Shown here piece by piece: positions 23,866 to 36,706 of a stretch of 64,000 nucleotides of DNA (its first letter is position 1; each line of letters starts with the position of its first letter). The translations under genes were made by a program, and so were the position numbers. Below the pieces are notes generated by a model that searched no databases, was not told the DNA's origin, and saw only the letters and a program-made list of their open reading frames with translations. Origin of the DNA: Pseudevernia furfuracea (taxonomy: Eukaryota > Ascomycota > Lecanoromycetes > Lecanorales > Parmeliaceae). The DNA lies in assembly GCA_022315425.1 (NCBI GenBank), contig JAIUPT010000051.1, forward strand, positions 1 to 64,000, read 5' to 3'.

Positions 23866-26800
23866 ATGCAAGCTTCGCAAGAGGTGATCAGCAGCGTGAT
23901 CCAGACTATCGTCACTGCACAGCAGCCCACTGCATCGCAGGATCAGCGGCGGAAGGCTGTCGAGCTATCTGAACAGGTGGGCGTCTAGGCTTGTGTCTCT
24001 GCAACGCGCAGCTGTATCACGCAGTCCTTAGTATTGCCTATCTAAGCAATACTGTACATGGTGTTGCCATAAACGGCATCCGCAAATGTCAGAATCGCGC
24101 ATGTGTTATGCTCAGCTGACGCCTCTTCGCTGATGCCTCCGTGGTGTCGCAGTTGAAAGCGGGGCGAGGCACACAGTTCTGTCCAAGTGGCCCTTCAACT
24201 AGTCCAAAGCAGCCACCAAGTAGAAGTTCAACACTTTGGGTACACTGTGCTCCAGCATGTGGTGAGGCCTCCTCCATGATATTGAGTCCCCCAAATGCAC
24301 TGTTCCTACCACTGAAATGGTGCATACTCGTCAGTGTCTGCCAAGATTAATGTGAATACTGCAGGTTGGTGTACGGTGGGATGAGTTCACAACAGAGGAG
24401 CATACGCAGCTGGCTGCCACAGTTTTCTCTTTACTCAGACAAGGTGTGCAAACGCCGATGCAAGCCTACAGACAGCAGGTCACAACAGGGCATGTTGCAT
24501 GCTTCTGACTGTACTCAAGCAAGGCGTGTTGAGGTTGTATGTATGATGCAATGCAGTTGGTGGGACCACCTCAAGCTTTGCAATCCGCAGCAAGGCAGCA
24601 GTGCTGCTGGCCCTGGTGACAAAACGTCAAGGTGGTCAGCTTTTGCAAGCTCTGCTACCTGAGCTGCTGCGCCTGGCTTCTGAGGGACCCACACAGGCTG
24701 ACATGGTACACTCTCTGTTCTGTATCGCATGCAAGCTGACAGTGATCTTGTACGATCAAGCAAGTAAAACTGCAAGATGCGACTAGCACGTGTGCTTGGC
24801 ACAGCAGCAGTAGGCCTTGCCTATCAGCAGCAATGATGGCGGCGGCAGCAGCAGCAGCAACACAGATAGTGCTTTGTTGACAGCATGTTGTTGCTTACAA
24901 GGACATAGTAGCTAGTGTTGCTAACAAAACACGACCCTGCATGTCCATAGCAGCATGCACTGGCCATTATTGGGCATAGAAAGCACTTCCATTTGCACTG
25001 GTGGAACTGGTAGTGCTGCTAGTATCGTGATTTGCGCACAACACTATGACCCTGTTTGTGGGGAAAAGAGGACACTTGCTGACTGCTGAACACCAGCAGT
25101 TTATATGGTCTTTACCACACGGCAAAACAACACCATTAATTCGATTCTTGGGCTGCGTATAGGTGTGCATAGTGTTGCGCATGATGGCAGAGGAGGTGAC
25201 ACAGTACAGAGACGACATGGAAGCTGACAATAAGCGTCATTTACTGTCTGCGCTTACAGCATGTGTGCCTCAAGTGCTGCCGTTTTTGGAGAAAAGCATG
25301 GAGGGGGCATTTTGGACAAGCCCTGGCTGCCAGTCAGCAGGGACAGCATCAGCTTTCACAGCTGCATGCTGCTGTTGTCACATCTGCTTTGGGTGAGATG
25401 CCAGATGTCATCACTCGGCATACTGCATTGCAGCCCATGCCATTGTTGCTAACTTACTTCGGCTTGCCACGGGTGAATAGCTGCTTTTCCTCTGCGCAAA
25501 AAGTTCACTGTTGCTACCATACTTGCTACCTGGTTGCACGATGCCTTGCGCCATGCTGCATGAAGAGTGCGACCTTGCATGTAGATGGCTTGTGGCATCA
25601 GCTTTATCCATAGAGGGTGTATGCATTCAAGCTAGCAAGGCTTTCGTTTGTGTGGATGCGGCGGCGACTGAGCAAGGACAATCCGCAGGCACCAGCCTGA
25701 CATATGCTGAGTGGGCACCGCTGGCTCCCTTGACTGACAGTGGCCTCATCAGAGCATGCACCTACTTCCTCAACACCCAGGACTTTCGCATGCTGGCATG
25801 TGACACCCTCAAGCAAATTTCCCACCGCCGCCAGGACAAGGTGATTTGCACGTGCTTATGTATATCCCAGCTGGTCTGTGCCTGCTTTGGTCATCTCACA
25901 GCAGCAGTAGCTGGCTACACAACGTTCAGCTCCGCTGCACAGCTGCCATTTTGACCGTCATTCACAGCTGATACGATGCCATTGTAGCAACATGTTGCTT
26001 GACGCAGTCATACTCACTTGATGCAACACCAGCCTGAGCAGTGCATAGACCAGATCAGCTTGCACTGTGATGTAGCATCATGTGTACTGACGCTACATAC
26101 AGCTGCTCAACCAGTTTTTTATATATGTATTTCCACACAGGAGATTTTGGAGACATACAACTCAGCTATGGCAGCCACTGGTGAGGCCCTGGTTCAAGCT
26201 GCCTCAGCCTTGCTCACTCAGCAAGCTCAGGAGCAGCTCAGCTTTGAGGGCGACTCAGATGAGTTTGGGCAACGGCTGTGCGAGACCATGGCTGAGTTTG
26301 GGTCGAGTCACCTGCACTGCCTTCCCTCCCATGACAACAAGATCTTGTTCCTGCAGCAGGCAAGTCTTGTCTGCAGCATACTGTCTGCAATCATCTGATG
26401 CATGCAAGAGTCACATCATGTCAAGCAGACCTGTCGTTGGGCAGCAGGCTGATGCATGCTGCAGCTTCTTCTCACCATGCATGCTTGGCCTCCTCAGGGC
26501 AGTGAGTGGCTGCTTGGCTTAGTATTGATGTACAGCCTTTGCAGAAGGAGTGAAAGACACAGTAAAGATCATTACTGCTTCCTATGCATCATCATGCCGA
26601 TGTTTTACACCTCTGTGTCATGATACCTTCTTTGCATACAGCATTGGCCCCTTGTTGCCATCTGTTGTCAATGCTGAAGTGCAAGTCCTGACTGGGTCTG
26701 CATCTGCAGATGCTGGCATTCACACAGCACCCTTACATGCTGCTGTCCAGCAAGGCCCTGCCCCTGTGGATTGCCCTTCTGTCACCCAGAGACAATGCAG

Positions 26801-29800
26801 CCAAGCAGGAGTCTCACCCACCTAACCCATCTCATTCACTGCTGCCTCTGGAATGCGTCTCAGCCTTGCTAGACCTCGCAGGTATGGTTCACCACAACAG
26901 CCTTCCAGCATGTCGCGCTGGCTTTGCTCTTCACCAGCAAGACTCACAGCAAGCAATGGTGCTTTATCAGCATATGTTCATAAGCTTGTGGGTTTTCCAT
27001 CACATTGTTCACTCAATAAAGCAGCAGGCAGGTGATAGCTGTTGTTGGTTGCTAGGCTGTCATGCAATGTTATGTAAATCACAGTGCGTCAGGTCACAGC
27101 TGTGGCAGAAACGCTTGAAACAGCCTGTACCCCTCGCAATGTGCAGGGGAGCAGCTAAGGAAAGGCGTAGGGTTCAGCACAGACCCCTCTGACTTCCCTC
27201 CTTACTTTGGGGACCACCAAGACTACAAGGACTTCTGCATTAGCTACAGGGGTGACATGGCGCGCATTGTCAGGCTCACCTCAGGGCTGTTGCCGGATGA
27301 AGCCCTTGCAGCTGCCTCTCGCCGCCTGCAACATTCCCTGCATCAATGCAGCACCAGCGCCACCTCTCTTGCAGTAGCTTCCCTCCACCTTACTAACAAT
27401 ATGCAGCTAGTCTGCCCACTACACTACCATCTTTTTGTCTTATTGTGTCTGACCACGCTTCATTCCAGGCATGAGTATAATGCAGATGGCCAAAACTGTT
27501 TGCATCTATGTAGCTATACAGCTCTGTTGACACCCTGGCTTGCTGGACGCAGCAAATGCGGTAGAGAAGCCCTTCCAACACACACATCATATGCACACAC
27601 TGTTGGTTGGATATGCAGGAACAGCACAGTCAGTTTGAGGCTGCGGTTCTGTTCCTAGACTCTGTAGTAACAGCTGTCTGCAGCGCTCACCTAGGTCAAG
27701 CAGCCTCTTCCTCCCTCAATTCCACACTGTCCAGCACAGAGGCATTGTTGCAGCTGCTGCTGGGGGCGCGACTGGCAGATCCAGTGCTGCTCAATTGGCA
27801 TGCACGCTCCCTGGAATGCTTCTCAAAGCTACTTGCTAGGAAGCCTGAGTTGGTCCTTGCGGTCATGCAGAAGGTACCAAGTCATATCTCAGAACTCTTA
27901 GACAAGATGCTATGTATGCTTGGTACTTGCATGCCTCTCTAGCGAACTTGCTTGTGCGCACCATGTCCAACTATCTACCTGAGAAAGGTGCCTGCATGCA
28001 AGTCAGCTACGTGAAGCGCCTTCATGACTCGGGTACCCAAATGTCTGCAGCAGGCACTTGACACAGGCAGGCTCAGATGGCAGGCCTGTCATGCTTGCTC
28101 TTTCCTATGCACTCCTACACACACCATCAAATGTAACCTGGTTGCAGAACATGCAGGCTGATTTGGTTGCCAGCTGCACAAACATGCTTATGACACATGT
28201 CCACGTCTTTTACTGATCTGACATCAAGGGGTCTTGCGCAGGCCTTTGACATGTACACCAGCAATCCTCTTGAGGGCAATGCATATGGAGGTGTCCCTCC
28301 AGCTAAGCCCACCCCTGAGTGGAAGGAGCTTCAGACAGCTCGACAGCGTGTAGGGCTGATGCTAGTAGCCCATGCCAAGGCACAGCCCCAAGCCCTTCTG
28401 CCTCACCTGGCAGCCCTAGCTAACATGATACAGGAGATGTGGGCCAGTGGGGCCATTGGCACCAATGAGCAGAGCACCCTGTTTGATGTCATTCTCGCTG
28501 CTGCTGCTGGTGCAGATATTCAGCTGCAGAAACAGGTATCACCTGTGACCACACACGAGCTTGTTTGCTCAAGCTTGGCACGCTTTGGTCATCACCACAT
28601 TGTGGATACATTTGTCATGAGTCGTCTGGTCAAGTCTGGAAACGTACTGCTGAAATGACAGGCGCAAGGATGGTGGATTTGCATGCTGCTTTCTTGGCTG
28701 AATGAAAGTCAATGCATATAGGACGACACCATGCACCTGGAAGGTGACTGGACACGGACATCACAGCTCTGCTGCAACCCATACTTGCAAAGTGTACTTG
28801 ACATTTGTTGTCTTTGGGCAGGTGGTGGAGTGGGTGTTAGGAGGAGTGCGCACTGAGTGGCAATCCTCTGCCTTTCAAGCTGCTCTTGACAGCCCTGCTG
28901 CCTTTGTCAGTCACTACATCAGCCTGCAATGCAGATGCAGCCGGCCAACCAGAGGTGTGCTTGTATGCTCACATTTCTCAGTCCTGGGCATTGTCATACT
29001 TTAAATGCTGATGCTGTGGAATCAGTACTTCTGCATATCAAGAGTGCAACTTCTATCTGCAGTACGCTTATTGAGTGTACATGTGCTGCTGGATGGCCTC
29101 AGTCCCATCAGCCGTGCCATTGATGTCTCATAGACCATGTTTTAGTTTGCTTCTGCAGCATGCATGCATGCCTTGACCCGGAGCATAGAAGCAAATGTTT
29201 CTGTATGCCTGGACAGAACCTCTTTAGTATCCTCACGGCTGCCAGTGAAGCAAGGGTCATCAAGCACTCACAGTGCAGCTGTTGAGAGCTTTCTCCATCC
29301 ACAAACATCTTTGTTATTCAATTCTGAGATGCATATTTGGATGCCTTGTTACAGGTGGGTGGACAGCAGCCCAGGTGGCAGCTTTACCATCACCTCTACC
29401 TCATTGAGCACAGCGGCAAGCGCACGACCCCCTTGGTGAAGGGCCCAACAGGAGCCAACCCACAGAAGCCCGTGCCCCCCCTGCCACCTAGACAAGACCA
29501 CCCCCTGAATGAGCATGTGGGCTGGATGCTGCCAAGTCTGTTGCGTGTCTGTGCGTGCTTACATGCCATATGGACACCACAGGTGAGATTCACGGGCTGC
29601 AAAGTGTGTATGTCAGGTGCACTTATTGGCTATCCCCTTGAACACAATGACTGTGTCCACCAGTCATGTCACAAAGTTTTGTGTTCGCATATCAGGGCTC
29701 CTGCTTGAGCAACATGCATGATGCTCAAACAGTGCATGTGTACGACGTGGCCATGCAATTGTCAGCTCAAAGTCAGCGTGGCTGTGTCCCACGCAGCGCC

Positions 29801-32800
29801 TGTTTGTGCACATCCAAGTTGCAATCATTCCTTCATTGCAATGACATGCTACAAGCAGCTTCACACCCTTACCCTGGCAAGTTAGATCCGGCGTTTTGCT
29901 GATAACATGCAGACTCAGGCTACATTGCAAAGCGTGCACAGCGCGTTCTTGATGGGTCCTAAGAGAGAGGGCAGTTTACCTGAGGAGGCCATTGCCCAAA
30001 GGCCGCCATGCTGCAGAGCAGTCTGGGGAGGAGGAAGCAGGCACTGTGGCAGGCACTAATGCAGCTGCGCTCAGAGCTTGGCTGCGTCAGGTCAGCCATC
30101 ATGCACACACCCAGAGTGCACATGTGTAACAGCCCTTTCTGTTCATCATGCCCGTACATCAGATCTTGTTACAGACATGCGGGACTCAGCAGTGTTACTA
30201 GCACTGCTGGGCTTCAGCACTATTGCTTTGTGTTTTGTTGACAATGCATCTGTCAAAAGTGTGCATTTTGCTGACAAACGAGCTAGGCTCGGCATGGCTG
30301 TTGCCTTGCCTGGACATGCAACTGCTATTCACCCCTACTTTGGTTTTGCAGATAAGGGAGTCAATGTATCAGAGCCTGGGTCTGATGTCCACCAGTGTGG
30401 CCGCCTTCTATGCATGTGGGGCAGGCCAGGGGCTGTGGGGGCCAGGCCTTATGGATCATGTGGAGTACATGGATCACCAACACTTGCGCATGCTGCTGCG
30501 TCACCTCATGCTGTCCTTCACCAGAATCTGTCCCCCTCAACATAGGTATGCCCAATACCGTGCTCTGTGCTCCGTGTAAGTCATTACAGTAACACCAGCT
30601 CAATCAGTGCAAGAGAAGTGCAGAGTGACCCCGTAACATTCACACAGCAGAGCAATGCACACGGCCCATGATTACGGGCATGCAAGTAAAATTTCAGATC
30701 AGTAGCAACAGCCATGTATGTTTCACAATATCATGGTCTGCATCCTGATCATGGCAACTGGTCATGGCAACTTATGTTTCACATACAACTTGCTCGTTTC
30801 AAGCATGGCAGCTAAGTTTGACTGTTCAGCTGATGTGCTGAACAAATTGCTAGACTGTCGCTGCACAGTTCTTGCCAAGTTTGCCATACTGCTCTCCTTC
30901 AAACATGCTGTGGTCAGCCACCCCACATCTACCAGATCCAAAAACAAGCTCAGCTCAGCTCAATCTCATGCATAAGCTATGTGCATTGCCAGCCTCGATG
31001 GCTCCTGCGGCTGTGCACTGCAGGAATGCTTGGCTGCTGCCAGTGCTAGCACCCCTGCTGCCTCACATGCTGGCACGCATCTCCTCCAAGTGGGCAGTCA
31101 TGGTCAGTCAGCCTGCCTTGGGCCGCCCCAGTGAGGATGGTACAGCAACCAACGATGAAGTGGTAGAAGAGCGCCTGGTGAGGGAGCTGACGAGAGAGCA
31201 TCTGCAGCTGCTGCTCAATATGGCAGACAAGCCTCCACTTGAGCCTGGCCAGGGTAAGTAGCTGTGATCCTGCTTGCCTGTTTTGTCTGCAGGCGTTGTC
31301 TTGATTGGTTGCCTGGGACTTTCACATTCGGTTGTCTGACTGCTTTCTTGTAAGAACTGCTGTTGTAGCAGATGCACCTTGATACGGCTACTCTCAGGAC
31401 TCTGGCAAACAATATACACTGTTGAACTACACATCCGAAATCATTATACACTCAACAGAAAAAGCCGTATCGAGCTTTCCAATGATTTTCCTTGATCTTT
31501 CGAAGCAGGTTGAGGAAGAAAGAATGTAGTAGACGCAAGCCTGACGTATGACGTGAGTAGATTTGTGGTCGTCTGGTCCTGGTCAAGCCATAAAACTCAA
31601 TTTGAAGCCATGCTATGCGCTGCTCAACAATCACAAGAGACTTACAGACCTTGCTGACTTGGTGAATATGTCTGTGTGAACAAGTGGTAGCACAGGGCAC
31701 TTGCCATGACTTGTGGCCTGCAAATCTGTCCAGCCCATGGTGCTACACCACTATCAGCATGGTCCATGAATGCACAAGGCCTGCACCTTGGCTGGGACTA
31801 ATGAGTAATGCACCAAGATCGTTTTGACGCAAATCTTGACCTGCTAGATTAGTTGAGCAAAGCAGACTTTAGGTATGAGAGGTGTTGACATGCTTTAGAC
31901 TTGCTATCTAGCTTGCTCATCACAGCGCCTCTGCAGGTGCGGCAGGTGCACGCCAGTCTGTGTTAGAGTGGCTGCTGTCTGAAGCTCCAGACCTTGCTCT
32001 CATAGCTGTGGCCACTGCTGTAGCTGCTCTCTGGTGGCCAGACTCTGACTCTGGCGCCAAAGCAACTGCCTTCTGCAGGTAAGCTTTTGCAACCCCCACT
32101 GCACAGCCTTGTCAACAAGAACAAAGCAGCCAGGTCATGTTGTGGGGAAGGCATGTGATGGATGCACCATGCATGTACAGTGTGAGTGGCCAATGGTTAG
32201 CTGTTGACTGCTGCGTTGCTCCTGTAAAGTATCACAGAAAGTATGTTGCTGTTGCGTGCAAACATGCTTGATGGTTGGCCATTGCTATGGTCTGTTCCAT
32301 TGGGGTGGGGTGGGGTGAAGCCTGCATGACTTGCAGGTGCATCAATGCCCAGCAGTCTGGCCAGTAGAAGACAAGCTTGAATCACATTGCCCTCAGGACT
32401 GAGCTTGAGAAAATGTGATGCAGAGCTGTGGTGGCCGTTGCTCGGCGCAATGAGAGGGTGTACAATTTTGTGGGGCGGGAGATGTTGCGGGGCAGCATGG
32501 CGGCCCTTGCTCACCCCATCTTCACTGCTGCTGAGACTCTGCAGCTCATCAGAGACATTCTGGCTCAACAGCTTGCCACCTCCCCTGGACCTCGCCAAGT
32601 GGGTCTCCCTATTTGTCTTTGTTTGTCTGTCTATCTGTCTGTCTGTCTGTCTGTACAATGTGGGCAGGGACAAGACACACCAGAGCGGGGTGGTGTGCAA
32701 AGGGGCTCAGCAGACGTGTCTGCAGAATATCTGTTGCAATGCACTTCTCATTTCCATGCCTGTCTGCCTGTTGCCACCAGACTTGGACATTGCTGAGGCC

Positions 32801-33316
32801 ACATCAGCTTGCTCATGTTGTGTGCAGGAGCTGCTAGCGCTGCCTGCCATCACACCTACAATCCTGCAGAAGTTTGAAGCTGATGTGGCAGCTACGGGCA
32901 GCGAGAAGGAGCAGCGTTTCATCATCAGGAAGCTGCTCATGCAATCAGGCATGCACATGCCTTTCAACATGTGTCTTGCATGGGAAGAGTTGACCCTGTT
33001 TGTTTGTGATCCGTCATGTGGCAGGCCGGAAGATCATGTTCATGTCTAATAGCAGTGCTTTCCCCGTGTTGATGTTGTTCAGCAGGTTGACATAGCATGC
33101 TACAATAGCATGCTAAGATGGCAAAAGTACAGATTCATATGTGTCACTTTACTATATGATGTTGCTTGTGCAGCTTGTGATCTGATCCCGGTTGAGTTCA
33201 ATGGCACATATTGAAACAAGCCTGTGTAATGTGCAGGAGTTGAAGACCTACAAGCTGCTCTGCAGCTCAACTTCAAGCCCATTGTGGCAGCTGTTGTGAG
33301 CGTGGAACAACTATGA
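23866..33316 (+). CDS. HST: Exportin-5/HASTY-type nuclear export receptor
   Basis: This is a karyopherin-beta family exportin. Family members use RanGTP to carry RNA cargo (pre-miRNA, tRNA) or act in plant miRNA biogenesis. The start chosen is the ATG of QASQEVISSVIQTIVTA. Landmarks resembling plant HASTY: VEVQHFGYTVLQHV (about 24230-24262), VRWDEFTTEEHTQLAATVF (from 24368), SKAAVLLALVTKRQGG (about 24585-24640), AEEVTQYRDDMEADNKRHLL then ALTACVPQVLPFLEKS (25180-25300), YAEWAPLAPLTDSGLIRACTY (about 25705), YFGDHQDYKDFCISYRGDM (about 27205), LNEHVGWMLPSLLRV (about 29500), YQSLGLMSTSVAAF (30365), ELTREHLQLLLNMA (31185), NERVYNFVGREML (32445), LLALPAITPTILQKFE (32830), and a final exon VEDLQAALQLNFKPI ending at 33316. 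Every exon I read stays in frame. The gene spans about 9.5 kb with well over fifteen exons. Confidence 0.92.
32624..32654. repeat. CTGT microsatellite within the exportin gene
   Basis: About seven CTGT/TCTG units with one CTAT variant lie just downstream of the exon ending SPGPRQ. The tract is intronic. Confidence 0.85.
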
Positions 33317-33974
33317 GCAGCGAACAAATGGCAAACAAGGTACCAGTGGATCAGCAAGGTGGTGACATGGGTCTGAACAGACTGACGCAGTGAGAAAGTG
33401 TTGTGCTGGTTGAAAGTGCTTTTGCTGTCTGTAGAAAGCTGAAGTACTGCTACAAGTTTAATTTTAGATGCTTTGCTAGCTTTGCAGCAGCCCTGCCCAC
33501 CAATTTACGTCTCCTCTGCCAAACACTGACATGCTTTGCCAATGACAGACGTTCTGATCTTTACGAAACTGCAACATATAAAGTCTGCATGCTGTATAAC
33601 AACTGTAAGCATCAGGCTCATACACTTTCCTATTGCCACCAGATCTGTCTGTGTGCCGAGGCACATGTGCAAACTACTCCAAGGTACTGAGTTGTATGTA
33701 GGAATGTCCAATGTAGGTCAGATATCTGATGGAGATTTCTGTTCCTCTGAGATATGTGTCAGATATGAGCAAAATCAGTCATGCATTACGACTGATCAGT
33801 AATTGCATGACTTCGAAGCTTTACGAAAGTGCAGAGCTCACAGTGAACAGCACAGCGTGTTTACGCTATCAATCGAGGGCGCAGCTAGGCCACAATAAGC
33901 TGTTTGAGACATCCGAAAGTCGCATAGCACGTCGACCAAACAAAAATTCCTAAGTATACTTGTGGCTCTGCTCG

Positions 33975-35789
33975 ATGGCTGCTGTAGCGAAAGGGGTGGT
34001 CCGGATTGATGTTGTCAGTGACACAGTGTGGTACGCTTTTAGCTGTTCCGCAGCTGGATCTATTGTTAGACTGATACAGTCTCTTCGTATCACCTCACCT
34101 CCTGGCAAGCTTTGCTGGCCGTCCAAACACAGAACACGTACACGGATCTTTGTATGCGTAACTCTGACTGTATGTCTGCGGATGTGCAGCCCCTGGTGTT
34201 TCATTGGCAAAAGGCGGCTGGAAACAGCGATCAGAAAGTTTCAGGTAGCTGCCTTGAAGTGCTCTGCCTGTGTTCTAGTCAAAGCTCAGCAGGGCATAGC
34301 ACAATAGCACAGCCTGACAGTGACTTTGCATTCAGGGACAGAAGTCTTTTGAGGTGCGATGGCACCCTTTCTTCTTGAACCCAGATGCTTCAAAGGAAGG
34401 CGTGAACAAGATTGAGATGTACAACCAAAAATTTGGGGAGCAGCGAGTCAAGCAGATGATCCCAATGATGACGGTAGGAAAGTACATCTCTGGATTGTGC
34501 ATTGCACAAATTCAGCAGCATGATCATTGCCTTGCTGCTGTTATCATCATCATGACTGAGGCATACATCATGCAGTTTTCTACCTTCCATGAAAGCATGC
34601 TACATGAGCAGGTATAGATGCAGCATTGATGCACTCCGAGTCTTTTGTTGTACTCCTGACGGTTGAGCCAAATTCTCTGGCCTGCTGAAGGTGTCGCCAT
34701 GCAGCATCTCACTTGCTGCACTCGCCATGTTGATCTGTATTGAGTGCACAGGGAAACGTTTGCAAAAGAAGGCTTGAACTACAGCATGGAGGGCCAGACT
34801 GGCAACACGTTGAACAGCCACAGGCTGATAGCCTTGGCCAGGTCAAGCAGGGGCCTAGACAAGCAGGACAAGGTTGTTGAGGCACTCTTTAAAGCCTACT
34901 TCACAGAGGTACTTGTATGCGTCTGCTGCCTGTCCAACAGAGCATTCACATCAGCCGAGGCTGCTCCGCAGTCATCATCATCTTCACAACCATCACAGAC
35001 ATACAAAGTATAAGCTGGCACACATAGCTTGTTATTTTTGACTGTGCTCTGGACATGTGCCGCCCTCTCTTGTTTTGCTTCCAAGAATTATGTGCATTGT
35101 GCAAGCTTGCAAAATAAAGATGCACAGCAATAGTCTCACTCATCATCTGGTAGAAACCAGGTCATGTTGTGAAGGCTTGCATATTGTGCACTGTATGAGT
35201 ACCACGCTGCCTTGCTACTACATAGGTGTGACCTTCTGCATGCATGCTTGCAGGGCCAGTTCATTAATGACAAGCAGGTGCTCTTGAAGGCAGCACAGCA
35301 AGCCAGTGTCTCAGGAGCCGAGGAGTTGCTGCATGATGAAGATGAGCTCAAGTCTGAGGTAATTTCCCAGAGCACAGCTGTACACACAGCTGCTTTCCAG
35401 ATGGTGTGAATCAGATGCAAAGCTTTGGAGATGCGCTGGCTTGTTGTGGCTAACTTTGCTTGAGATTGCCCGTAATACGCACCTAGGGGCTACGTAAAGC
35501 CCCACATGTTGTGCTGACCTGGTACTAGAATTGTCCACAGGCAGCATGACCAGTGTGCTTGATGAGCTGCCTTGTATATGCTGCATTGTATATGATGCAT
35601 TGCCACAGTGGCAGCATTGCTGGCAGTGAAGCCAATTGTAGGCGTGACTGCGGCTTGCAGGTCTTGCACGAGGTGAAAACTTTGGCCAAGGGAGTGACTG
35701 GCGTTCCTTTCTTCATCATTGATGGCAAACATTCATTGTCTGGAGCTCAGGAGTCAGAAACTTTTGTCAAGATGTTTGAGAAGCTTTGA
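33975..35789 (+). CDS. DsbA/FrnE-like thiol oxidoreductase
   Basis: This is a thioredoxin-fold protein of the DsbA-like FrnE/2-hydroxychromene-2-carboxylate isomerase family. Six exons: 33975-34030, 34190-34244, 34342-34473, 34752-34908, 35254-35358, 35661-35789. The first intron splits the active-site codon, and joining exons gives DVVSDTVCPWCFIGKRRLE with an intact CPWC. Later motifs are typical: FFLNPDASKEGVNK, FGEQRVKQMIPMMT, GNTLNSHRLIALA, DKQDKVVEALFKAYFTE, and GVTGVPFFIIDGKHSLSGAQ with the cis-proline after V. The protein is about 211 residues with no evident targeting peptide. At the exon 3/exon 4 junction my splice sites leave a one-base phase conflict. Redox partner and substrate are unknown. 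Confidence 0.9.
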
Positions 35790-36706
35790 ATGTGCAGAGG
35801 CTGCATCGCAGGCAAGGGGAGCATACCAAACCTGAGCAGCTCTTGAAACATGATACAAAGACCACATATGTGTTGGTGAGTGTCACCACAAGTGTAGTGG
35901 CAACAAACTTTTTTTTTGTTGTGATTGCCATATCGCAAGATGCACTTCCTGGCTAGTTTTGCCAAGGATGATTGTGCCTTATTGATTGTGTGGGTCATTA
36001 TTGTCCATTCAGTAAAAATCACTCTGAAGCAGCGGTTTTTTCGTCAGAATGTGAAGGTGTTTGTGTACTCTGTGTCCAGAGTGGATCCGGATGAGTCAAT
36101 TCTGTTCTGAAAGTTGGTCAGTTCTGATAGAGGTACTTGAGCACAGCAGTGTACTTTTGATGTGGCCATACGCTGGAGTAGTTGCTATTGTTTTCCCAAC
36201 CTGCTGACACAGTGTTGCGGGGTCTGTAATGCAGTCTGCATGTTGATCCACTTTTGTCTTTTGGTAATTCTGCTGCCTCATCACACCACACTATGTCTGG
36301 TCTCGGAGCATAGCTGACGTCAAATGTGCGTACTGTACGAGTAAGAGCTCGTGAACGGCAACGTTGCCGTCGACTTGCTCCACACGAACTGTCACGATGT
36401 AGTCCGATCTGGCTTGCAGCAATGTCTGGACCCTTAAACAGGGTGAGAAGAATAGCGAGCCATTTGACAGTCACAGGATCTGCACAGTCCGAGACTGCCT
36501 CTTTGTCGTATGCGAGGCGTCAGCCAGCATGTTGAGGGTCACTCCATGTGCTGGTGGTCTTTGATTGCAAATTGCGTCGGTTTCGTCCTTGCTGTGACGA
36601 CAAGGTTTTTCGGCAAACAGTACGTTTGTCGTGGACGTCCAGGACGATTTGCCTTGCGTATCGAGCCTGTACCTCAATCGCCACGTCTTGCACTTTTCTC
36701 CAGTCT
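35790..36706. other. Intergenic stretch with one weak minus-strand ORF
   Basis: The first 300 bases are likely the 3' UTR of the oxidoreductase gene. From about 36300 CpG density rises, as expected for the promoter of the amine oxidase. A 118-codon minus-strand frame (36118-36474) contains RTVRTFDVSYAPRPDIVW. It could be a divergent gene using the same CpG-rich promoter, but I recognise no family. Confidence 0.4.

Noticed and set aside
32428..32796. Frame with repeated CLSVCLS-type residues as a separate gene
   Set aside because: It reads out of a true exportin exon (NERVYNFVGREML) through the donor into the CTGT microsatellite.
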